From Fidelibacterota bacterium (GTDB lineage Bacteria > Fidelibacterota > UBA2242), in assembly GCA_023229045.1 (NCBI GenBank), contig JALOAB010000129.1, positions 1 to 6,432 of the forward strand: DNA of 6,432 nucleotides. Direction: 5' to 3'. Below are positions 1 through 5,441 of the stretch, in pieces. The stretch's first letter is position 1. Each line of letters opens with the position of its first letter. The translations under genes and the position numbers were made by a program. A model generated the notes under the pieces. That model was not told the DNA's origin. It was given only the letters and a program-made list of their open reading frames with translations, and searched no databases.

Positions 1-3000
1 TATTATGCTTATCCGCGTCTGATCCAATCGCCAAATATTATCAATGTCGGCGCGACCGATTATTTCGAGATGAGATCAGATTTTTCTAATTACGGTCTGG
101 CGACAGTTGACATCGGTGCGCCCGGAATCGATATCGCTTCAACTTTGCCCTATAATGAATATGATCTTATGAGTGGAACATCCATGGCCGCGCCACATGT
201 CACGGGCGTTATCGCCCTGGCTAAAAGTGTATTTCCGCAAGACGATGCCCACGCGCTGATTGCGCGGGTTATGGCAACGGCTGATCGTTTGAGCAATTAT
301 AATGACTTGTGGCAAACGGAAGGACGGCTCAATGCTTTTGCCGCGGTTGATCCGACTGCAACCCTGACCAATTATCCAGTCAGTGCAAATCCGGCTCACA
401 TCCAGAAAAACTTTGCCGACGATTATGGTGTCAATACTGTAGGTTTCGTGAATGCAACCGCCAGCGCGGTCAACGTGACAGCCGCCGCCATTAGCGGAGC
501 GCAGGCTAGCTACTTCAGCCTGCCGGCGATCACTTTCCCGATTTCCGTGGTAGCTGGTGGAGCTTTCGGTTTACCCGTTCAATTCGTATCCGACTCGATG
601 GTCGACTCGCCTTACAACGCCACGCTGACGCTTACCACCAGCGCTGGAGATGTCGCAATTCCGTTGGTCGGTATTGAACAGGGTTATTCCGAAATGGCAG
701 TCGAACCGGAGATCGACGAAATGGGAGTGGTTCACTATGGTGATACGCTCACTTCCACTTTCACGATAGCTAATACCGGTGAAGCCGAATTGGAATATCA
801 TCTATTTCAATATTTATTAGGGCCGGTTGATGAACCAATTTTTAGCCCGGAAAATCTAAATACATTTAAGCCTAAGACGGCACTATTAAACAAGACGCCT
901 AAGAATAAAAGCGAGATGATTCAAGCTGATTTCGATAAAATCGCACCTGCTTTGAAAGACCTAGATCGCAGTAAGATTACCCTCGATTTTAGCCAGGCAG
1001 TCGAAAGTGGAACCGATCCATATATTCTCTGGGCCGATAGTCTCAACGATTCCAGCGCTACGATGGCGAACTGGACATTGATGGCTTATGGCAGTGATGA
1101 AGGCGCCAATGAAACCTGGCGTCTGTTCGATATTTCCGAGACGGAGACCAAGGACTTTGTATTTCTGGCTGGCGATTTTGATAATGGATATAAAAACAAC
1201 ACCATTGCAGTCGCCGCCAGCCCGTTGTTCGATTTCACTCCGACCGCCGACGGGAAAGTTCCCGCCTACTTAGCCTTCGATTATGCCGCTCTCCTGGAAT
1301 TGGGTTGTGATTACTTTTACGTTAACGTAATCGTTGACGGCGAACGCTGGGGCACGATTCTTGAGACGGAATATGAACTGTGGTCTGACGGTTATCAATA
1401 TCGAGCTTATGCTGACATTTCCGAACTGGTCGGGATGCAGAATGTCGAATTTTGGTTCATCCTTAACACTGACTATTCATATGTCGAGGGTTTTGGAGCT
1501 CTTTTTGATAATGTCGAAATCGGTCTTATGGACGCCCCTTATTTCGCCAGTAATTACCAGGGCACTATCGCTCCAGCAGGTCAGGTATCTGTTACCAGCA
1601 CGATCCGAACCGATCTGCTGGATTTAGGTGAATATATACTTGTCAATTATGTCGAATCTAATGCCTTATACAATTGGCTGGGGCTCAATCTGGTCCACTT
1701 TAATAGTGTCATCGGTCACCTTTCCGTCAATCCGGTTGAAAGCGAGCTAGGCAGTTTCTATCGCAGTCAAACCGCCAATTCTAATTTTAACCTGATCAAC
1801 GATGGTGTCGTGGATGTTGAGTTTTCGAGTGAGTGGTACATTCAGAACAACTATTATGATGAGGAAGATAGACCTGAATTCTTATTATTCGGAGATGCTG
1901 TGGCGGAAGCCAAACTTAACAGTGCAGATAAATCATCCGCCAAAAAAGACGGTGTACGGGTCAAACCTTCTGAGAGAATCAAGAAGGTCGCCGAGCGCTA
2001 TGCCAACACCCAAAAAATAGCAAAAAACGCTACTCAGCCAGTTCAATCCGTTAAGACGGCTTTGACCTCGAAAATCTTCCGTCCGGAAACAGTTGGCACG
2101 GCTGGTCCCTTGCTGGCGGAGAATTTCGAAGCCAGTCTGGAAATGCCAACCGGCTGGACTATCGAAGACTGGAGTTTTGGTCTCGGCGACGCATGGCATA
2201 TCGAACATATCGAACAAGTTGGTTTTAATGGCAATGCTCTCTACTTCGGCGATCCTACTGACTGGCAATATTATGCCAACTCTGAAACATATGCCAACTC
2301 ACCAATGATTGACGTAAGCGCAATTCCGGATTCCGAGAGTATTTCCCTGGAGTTCGATTATGCCTGTTATGTCGAAGAAGATTATGATTACTTTGACCTC
2401 TATGTCGGAATTGTGGTGACTGAAGATCCATTGGATATTTACTGGATGTGGATAGCTTCGACCGAATGGCGTGATTTCATCAATGATGGTGAGTTACACT
2501 CTATATCCTTTAATTTGAGCAATCTGACCAACTGGCTGACTTATAACAAATTAATCTTTTGTTTCGGCGCCTGGACAGATGGGTCTGTTGGCGACGGTGG
2601 CATTCTGGTTGATAATGTTTCGCTCAGTACCAAATACAGAAATGTTTACGTCAGTCCACTTTATGGTACAATCAAAGCCGGCGAGACCCTACCGATCAAA
2701 CAGCATATTAACATGCAACACCTCATGCCCGGTGATTACGTCATGGGAACGGAATTCTGGTATGAATATTATCTGGATAATTATGAATGGTGGGATGAAG
2801 GGCAGGCTCAACAATGGAGCGCCTTCAGCGTTCTCAACCATAAACCGGTTGCCATTGATGATACTTTGAACGTATTGGCGGGCGATACGGTCAACGCCTG
2901 GATAGTCATTGCCGACGCCATGGCTAACGACTATGACGAGGATCAGGATGAGATATTCATCTGGAACACGACCGATCCAATTTATGGAGCATTCAAACAG

Positions 3001-4017
3001 ACCAGTTTGATTAAAGATGGCGATGATGAGCACGACAATCCGATGTATTATTCGTATGTCGCACCGCTTAATTACGACGGATTCGATTCATTTGAATATC
3101 AAATAAGTGACGGTTTTGATACTGACAATGGAAAAGTCACAATCCGGATCGCCAACAAGCCGCACTTCGTAACCGGCACTCAGCAGGAATATACCTTCCT
3201 GGAAGATACGACATTGGTTCTCAATACAATGCGGCTCGTTCCCGGTGTCGGCGGAGTGGATAAGGAACTGTACGTCTGGGGTAAGACCAAGGGCACTTTA
3301 GTCAAGATCGATGCCGACAAGGTCAATCGTCGTCTGACGATATCGACTAAAACGCCAGACGCCTGGGGACAGGAAAGTGTCATGCTTTATGTCGGTCATA
3401 CGGATAAGCCGGTCGATTCGCTAAAAGTCACCGTTGTGGTTGTGCCGGTGAACGATCCGCCGACTGCCAGTTTCGCGGTTGCCAAGACCAACAACACAGT
3501 CACCTTCACCGATCAATCCACCGATGCGCGCGATTCTGAAGGCGCTATTGTCGAATGGCTCTGGGACTTTGGTGATGGCGAAACCAGTGCCGACCAGAAT
3601 CCGGTTCATATTTACAAGGCGGTCAACACCTACACTGTAATATTGACCGTCAAGGATAACGGCAACGCCTCAGCGGCTACTACTCAGGAGGTAGAGGTCT
3701 CCAACATCGTTGGTATCGCGGGTCAAGTTGCTCTGCCGGAAAAGTTCGAATTGTCACAGAACTTCCCGAATCCGTTCAATCCATCGACGACGATCCGTTA
3801 TGCTTTGCCGGAAAGAAGCAAAGTTCGACTGACTATCTACAATATGCTTGGCAAAGAGGTTCGCACTCTTGTCAATACTGTAGAAGATGCCGGGTACAAG
3901 TCGATCATCTGGGATGGTCTCGACCAACGTGGTCAGTTGATCAGTACCGGTGTTTATATCTATAAAATCCAGGCTGGTGACTTCACGCAGACTCGTAAAA
4001 TGGTCTTCATGAAATAA
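1..4017 (+). CDS. Secreted subtilisin-family (S8) serine protease, multidomain, 5'-truncated by window edge
   Basis: The frame is open from base 1, so the gene starts upstream; the Met at 70 is internal to the protease fold. Residues (numbered from base 1): 14-21 INVGATD strand, 37-46 DIGAPGIDIAST-type loop, and the catalytic-Ser motif GTSMAAPHV with Ser61 (codon 181-183). The catalytic Asp and His lie outside the window. Then follow an ASH/choice-of-anchor-D-like beta domain (about 131-227), two copies of a large module (231-572 and 575-945), a tandem-95/cadherin-like domain starting HKPVAIDD (947-1053), a second cadherin-like domain ending PVNDPP (to 1154), a PKD domain with WLWDFGDGE (1155-1233), and a C-terminal sorting domain (1245-1338). 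Family knowledge suggests an exported, probably surface-attached or released, protein-degrading enzyme; substrate unknown. It appears to be the last gene of its transcript, because a terminator follows 25 bp after the stop. Confidence is high for family, lower for individual beta-domain names. Confidence 0.93.
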   Translation, partial: YYAYPRLIQSPNIINVGATDYFEMRSDFSNYGLATVDIGAPGIDIASTLPYNEYDLMSGTSMAAPHVTGVIALAKSVFPQDDAHALIARVMATADRLSNYNDLWQTEGRLNAFAAVDPTATLTNYPVSANPAHIQKNFADDYGVNTVGFVNATASAVNVTAAAISGAQASYFSLPAITFPISVVAGGAFGLPVQFVSDSMVDSPYNATLTLTTSAGDVAIPLVGIEQGYSEMAVEPEIDEMGVVHYGDTLTSTFTIANTGEAELEYHLFQYLLGPVDEPIFSPENLNTFKPKTALLNKTPKNKSEMIQADFDKIAPALKDLDRSKITLDFSQAVESGTDPYILWADSLNDSSATMANWTLMAYGSDEGANETWRLFDISETETKDFVFLAGDFDNGYKNNTIAVAASPLFDFTPTADGKVPAYLAFDYAALLELGCDYFYVNVIVDGERWGTILETEYELWSDGYQYRAYADISELVGMQNVEFWFILNTDYSYVEGFGALFDNVEIGLMDAPYFASNYQGTIAPAGQVSVTSTIRTDLLDLGEYILVNYVESNALYNWLGLNLVHFNSVIGHLSVNPVESELGSFYRSQTANSNFNLINDGVVDVEFSSEWYIQNNYYDEEDRPEFLLFGDAVAEAKLNSADKSSAKKDGVRVKPSERIKKVAERYANTQKIAKNATQPVQSVKTALTSKIFRPETVGTAGPLLAENFEASLEMPTGWTIEDWSFGLGDAWHIEHIEQVGFNGNALYFGDPTDWQYYANSETYANSPMIDVSAIPDSESISLEFDYACYVEEDYDYFDLYVGIVVTEDPLDIYWMWIASTEWRDFINDGELHSISFNLSNLTNWLTYNKLIFCFGAWTDGSVGDGGILVDNVSLSTKYRNVYVSPLYGTIKAGETLPIKQHINMQHLMPGDYVMGTEFWYEYYLDNYEWWDEGQAQQWSAFSVLNHKPVAIDDTLNVLAGDTVNAWIVIADAMANDYDEDQDEIFIWNTTDPIYGAFKQTSLIKDGDDEHDNPMYYSYVAPLNYDGFDSFEYQISDGFDTDNGKVTIRIANKPHFVTGTQQEYTFLEDTTLVLNTMRLVPGVGGVDKELYVWGKTKGTLVKIDADKVNRRLTISTKTPDAWGQESVMLYVGHTDKPVDSLKVTVVVVPVNDPPTASFAVAKTNNTVTFTDQSTDARDSEGAIVEWLWDFGDGETSADQNPVHIYKAVNTYTVILTVKDNGNASAATTQEVEVSNIVGIAGQVALPEKFELSQNFPNPFNPSTTIRYALPERSKVRLTIYNMLGKEVRTLVNTVEDAGYKSIIWDGLDQRGQLISTGVYIYKIQAGDFTQTRKMVFMK
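691..1716 (+). repeat. Protease internal module, copy 1 (ASH-like strand, Lys-rich linker, jelly roll, GTI half-domain)
   Basis: Part of the protease. The copy starts with VEPEIDEMG, then a beta segment FTIANTGEAELEY (NTG codons 772-780), a Lys-rich low-complexity linker (about 826-985), a jelly-roll/MAM-like domain from ILWADSLND to ALFDNVEIGL (about 1021-1530), and a closing segment YQGTIAPAGQ followed by LDLGEYILVNY. The same order of parts recurs at 1723-2835. Sequence identity is low, so the duplication is seen at the level of motif order rather than DNA. The jelly-roll label is inferred from the pattern of a hydrophobic LAFDY strand followed later by FDNVEI. Confidence 0.6.
1723..2835 (+). 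repeat. Protease internal module, copy 2
   Basis: This segment repeats the order of copy 1. It has SVNPVESELG, a beta segment FNLINDGVVDVEF (NDG codons 1798-1806), a linker rich in Lys (about 1861-2100, with ADKSSAKKDG and SERIKKVAERY), a jelly-roll/MAM-like domain from LLAENFEASLEMPTGW to GILVDNVSL (2101-2625), and the closing motif LYGTIKAGET followed by LMPGDYVMGTEF. Paired landmarks are NTG/NDG, LAFDYA/LEFDYA, FDNVEI/VDNVSL, YQGTI.AG/LYGTIKAG and GEY/GDY. The two copies have diverged strongly, which suggests an old duplication, or recruitment of two related modules. Confidence 0.6.
3733..4014 (+). other. C-terminal T9SS type A / FlgD-Ig-like sorting domain of the protease
   Basis: The last 94 residues start LPEKFELSQNFPNPFNPST and run through TIRYALPE, VRLTIYNMLGKEVRTLV, WDGLDQRGQ and STGVYIYKIQAGDF to a basic end, TRKMVFMK. 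This pattern is the C-terminal sorting signal found on secreted proteins in Bacteroidetes, Ignavibacteria and related FCB candidate phyla, where it is recognised by the type IX secretion system. It overlaps the FlgD-Ig-like family. It implies that an N-terminal Sec signal lies upstream of the window. Actual use of T9SS cannot be shown from this window, since no por/gld gene is present. Confidence 0.85.
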
Positions 4018-4042
4018 ATTGTCTGGTAAAAATAATAACAGG

Positions 4043-4075
4043 AGGCCCTCCCGCAAAGGAGGGCTTCTTTTTTTT
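4043..4075 (+). terminator. Rho-independent terminator of the protease gene
   Basis: A GC-rich stem pairs 4043-4051 with 4058-4066 (core GCCCTCC/GGAGGGC, plus one G-U and one A-U pair) around a 6-nt loop, CGCAAA. It is followed by C and eight T (4068-4075). It starts 25 bp after the protease stop codon. The convergent SGNH gene ends at 4089. On the minus strand the hairpin also forms but its U tract is weak and displaced, so it may stop that transcript less efficiently. Confidence 0.9.
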
Positions 4076-4088
4076 ACACTGAGGGAAC

Positions 4089-5003
4089 TTAATCCAGTAA
4101 ATCGTCATAAGGCAGGATATCCCATTCTTCCGGATCGTCCAGCGCTGGAATCCGCCAGACATTCAGACTGTCGAGCACCGTTCGGCTGGCGACCTGGCGC
4201 AGATATGCCGCCGCCGCGCTATCGGTCATGCCTTTATAATTCAGAGTATCGGCAGACTGCTGAAAGATCGCGGCATAATAAACTGCCGCTCCCAAATAGG
4301 AACCGGCATAAGACGGATGCTGTCCGTCGGCATGATAAAGTTCGAGGTCGGATCGCTCGGCGCGGACATAAGCCCAGGCTCGACCGAGTGGTGCGATCAT
4401 CAGATCGGCTCGTTCAGCATATATTTTTGTGCCAACATTGATATTAAGCTGATGTTCCTGGTAAGAAATGTGCATAAAGCTGTAATCGTAGCCATTTTTA
4501 TTTGCATAAGGCATAAAATAAAAAATCCTGGTATTCGGATTATTCGCATAGATAAGACTCTTTAGAGTTTCCATAAACGGCAAGACGAGATCCTGACTCT
4601 CGGCGGAAATAATCTCGGCAATAGCTTCCTGTAAAATGACAAAATCCCAGGCCTGTTCCCTGATCTTGAGGCGACTATACTTACTCCAGCGGTGATAATC
4701 CATCTGGGCGCCCGGTTTGCAGTACTGATCAATAAACACCCGCTTTTTACCCTTATCCGCCAGCATTTTAAGGATCGAGGGCTGAGCATTAAAGTAGGTC
4801 AGACTGTTGCCCAAAAATAGAATTTTACAAGCCCGCTGGTCGGCTTTGGCTGGCGCTTTGTAATTAGCCGGCACGTCCTCAATGTCAGAATTGTAGTAAA
4901 TATCATACTGATCGGGATCGGTAAATCCCTGGTCGCAGATTGAAAATGCCAACAATCCGAGTAACAGCCCCAGGCTTAATATTCTATGCATTTGATGCAA
5001 CAT
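4089..5003 (-). CDS. Exported SGNH/GDSL-type hydrolase (DUF4886-like)
   Basis: A 304-residue protein with an N-terminal hydrophobic signal (residues about 7-22, LSLGLLLGLLAFSI) ending at Cys23. The -3 to -1 residues (F-S-I) are a poor lipobox, so lipoprotein status is doubtful. SGNH blocks are visible. Block I is ILFLGNSLTY with nucleophile Ser67. A block II-like Gly is in KPGAQ (Gly98). A block III-like VILQEA has Gln125 where classic families carry GxND. Block V is HADGQHPSYAGSYLGAA, with catalytic Asp226 and His229. This pattern matches DUF4886-type SGNH proteins, which probably hydrolyse esters of carbohydrates or similar substrates outside the cytoplasm; the substrate is unknown. No clear Shine-Dalgarno precedes Met1 (5003) or Met5 (4991); the nearest purine-rich stretch, AAGAAGGAA, is about 25 nt upstream of Met1, so the start is uncertain. 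The gene stands alone, convergent with the protease and divergent from aroF. Confidence 0.85.
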   Translation of the reverse strand: MLHQMHRILSLGLLLGLLAFSICDQGFTDPDQYDIYYNSDIEDVPANYKAPAKADQRACKILFLGNSLTYFNAQPSILKMLADKGKKRVFIDQYCKPGAQMDYHRWSKYSRLKIREQAWDFVILQEAIAEIISAESQDLVLPFMETLKSLIYANNPNTRIFYFMPYANKNGYDYSFMHISYQEHQLNINVGTKIYAERADLMIAPLGRAWAYVRAERSDLELYHADGQHPSYAGSYLGAAVYYAAIFQQSADTLNYKGMTDSAAAAYLRQVASRTVLDSLNVWRIPALDDPEEWDILPYDDLLD

Positions 5004-5070
5004 AACGATTAATGTCAGTTGAGGGCAATTCCTTCTTGCCCGGGTTTATCTGTCTGGTTCTTTTTTCCAT
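4984..5070 (-). CDS. Possible 28-codon upstream ORF overlapping the SGNH start (doubtful)
   Basis: On the minus strand an ATG at 5070-5068 has AAAGG five bases upstream, a better ribosome site than that of the SGNH gene itself. The frame is open for 28 codons to a TAG at 4986-4984 and overlaps the first 20 bases of the SGNH gene in another frame. The product is hydrophilic and has no recognisable motif. It could be a translational-coupling ORF, or simply chance in an AT-rich leader. There is no other support for it. Confidence 0.15.
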   Translation of the reverse strand: MEKRTRQINPGKKELPSTDINRYVASNA

Positions 5071-5087
5071 TCCAACCTTTCGATTCC

Positions 5088-5116
5088 TTGTTCAGGACAT
5101 TTCAACTCCTGAATAA
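5088..5116. repeat. Inverted repeat in the divergent intergenic region
   Basis: TTCAGGA (5091-5097) and TCCTGAA (5107-5113) are perfect inverted copies around a 9-nt loop. On the plus strand the stem extends by a G-T pair and two T-A pairs on each side (5088-5090 with 5114-5116). It lies in the presumed leader of the SGNH gene and has no U tract, so it is not a terminator. It could be an operator or an RNA hairpin. Confidence 0.4.
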
Positions 5117-5124
5117 AGTTTTGA

Positions 5125-5151
5125 ATTATCATAGGTTTTTTCAAATATCAA
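5125..5151 (-). promoter_or_regulatory. Candidate promoter for the SGNH hydrolase gene
   Basis: On the minus strand TTGATA (5151-5146) is followed after 15 nt by GATAAT (5130-5125), with a TG next to the -10 box. This would give a leader of roughly 115 nt. The spacing is short for a sigma-70 promoter and the region is AT-rich, so this is a weak call. Confidence 0.3.
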
Positions 5152-5170
5152 ATCGATAAGTGGTCGCTCA

Positions 5171-5193
5171 GAACGTTAAGATTTTGAACGTTA
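5171..5193. repeat. Pair of GAACGTTA direct repeats upstream of the aroF promoter
   Basis: GAACGTTA occurs at 5171-5178 and again at 5186-5193, 15 bp from start to start. The core AACGTT is itself palindromic, so each half could bind a dimer. The pair lies about 50 bp upstream of the candidate -35 box of the aroF leader promoter and about 20 bp upstream of the divergent gene's candidate -35 (plus-strand 5151). It is a possible regulator site; no regulator can be named. Confidence 0.35.
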
Positions 5194-5238
5194 TTATTAG
5201 GAAAACTACTTTTTATCACTGATCTCTTAAAAAAATTA

Positions 5239-5267
5239 TTGAATAATCGATTTTTATATATTAACAT
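5239..5267 (+). promoter_or_regulatory. Candidate sigma-70-like promoter for the aroF leader
   Basis: TTGAAT (5239-5244), a 17-nt AT-rich spacer and TAACAT (5262-5267) form the best-spaced pair ahead of the leader ORF. A start near 5274 would give a leader RNA of about 135 nt up to the attenuator terminator, an ordinary length for amino-acid attenuators. An overlapping TATATT (5257-5262) is an alternative -10 box but has no good -35. FCB bacteria may use other promoter consensus sequences, so this is only moderately supported. Confidence 0.45.
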
Positions 5268-5293
5268 ACTGCGGTTTTTAGGTAAATACTGAT

Positions 5294-5356
5294 ATGATTA
5301 ATAATAGTTACTTTTTTTACTATTTTTACTTTAAAGGATCGTACCGGAAGGGGTAG
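5294..5356 (+). CDS. Phe/Tyr-rich leader peptide of the aroF attenuator (20 aa)
   Basis: ATG at 5294 opens a 20-codon ORF ending at TAG (5354-5356). Residues 6-13 are eight aromatic residues in a row, YFFYYFYF (codons 5309-5332), and Tyr17 makes nine aromatic residues in total: five Tyr (four TAC, one TAT) and four Phe (all TTT). There is no Trp. A weak Shine-Dalgarno, TTAGGT (AGG at 5280-5282), lies about 10 nt upstream. The peptide resembles the E. coli pheA leader in size and in its clustered control codons. Its role is inferred to be regulatory: the ribosome's position on it would report charged tRNA-Phe and tRNA-Tyr. It lies 85 bp upstream of aroF, and its last codons form part of an antiterminator. 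The ORF is too short for ordinary gene finding, but aromatic clustering exactly before an aromatic-pathway gene is unlikely to be chance. Confidence 0.85.
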   Translation: MINNSYFFYYFYFKGSYRKG

Positions 5357-5393
5357 GCGTACTTTTAAATATATTTATCAAAAAACCCCTTCC
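5346..5393 (+). promoter_or_regulatory. Antiterminator of the aroF attenuator
   Basis: GGAAGGGGT (5346-5354) is perfectly complementary to ACCCCTTCC (5385-5393), giving nine base pairs with a loop of about 30 nt. The 3' strand is the 5' arm of the terminator at 5381-5410, so the two structures exclude each other. The 5' strand covers the last leader codons and the first base of the stop. A ribosome stalled on the aromatic run (5309-5332) should leave it free. A ribosome at the stop should cover it. No strong competing 1:2 hairpin is seen; only a 4-bp TACC/GGTA hairpin (5342-5345 with 5352-5355) and a GTAC/GTAC pair (5341-5344 with 5359-5362). Confidence 0.75.
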
Positions 5394-5410
5394 AATAAGA
5401 AGGGGTTTTT
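5381..5410 (+). terminator. Attenuator terminator upstream of aroF
   Basis: A 12-bp stem, AAAAACCCCTTC (5381-5392) with GAAGGGGTTTTT (5399-5410), closes a 6-nt loop, CAATAA, and ends in five T. It sits 25 bp after the leader ORF stop and 20 bp before the aroF Shine-Dalgarno. No other plus-strand gene lies upstream that it could terminate, because the neighbour is divergent. This points to conditional termination of the aroF transcript. Its symmetry (A run before, T run after) would also let it act on antisense transcripts. Confidence 0.88.
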
Positions 5411-5441
5411 AGTTATAGAATGACTTGAAAAGGAGAAATAA

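Noticed and set aside
70..72. Met codon at 70 as the true protease start
   Set aside because: The frame is open to base 1, and the residues before it (NIINVGATD) belong to the conserved S8 fold. The gene begins upstream of the window.
1933..2268. 111-codon minus-strand ORF inside the protease
   Set aside because: It is antisense to a well-supported coding frame with continuous domain structure. It has no motif and is a shadow ORF.
4019..4441. 140-codon plus-strand ORF over the SGNH gene
   Set aside because: It is antisense to a gene with clear catalytic motifs, is low in hydrophobic pattern and rich in Arg/His/Pro, begins at the terminator, and has no ribosome site.
5312..5318. Seven-T run in the leader ORF as a programmed frameshift site
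   Set aside because: It is simply the consequence of two TTT codons followed by TAC. No downstream stimulatory structure or meaningful alternative frame was seen.
5341..5410. T-box riboswitch as the aroF leader control
   Set aside because: The leader is only about 135 nt from the candidate promoter, and no T-box consensus (AGGGUGGNACCGCG-like) or long stem I is visible. The aromatic-rich ORF explains the terminator better.
5381..5410. Ordinary terminator of an upstream plus-strand gene
   Set aside because: The only plus-strand coding sequence upstream in the intergenic region is the 20-codon leader; the neighbouring gene is on the minus strand and reads away.
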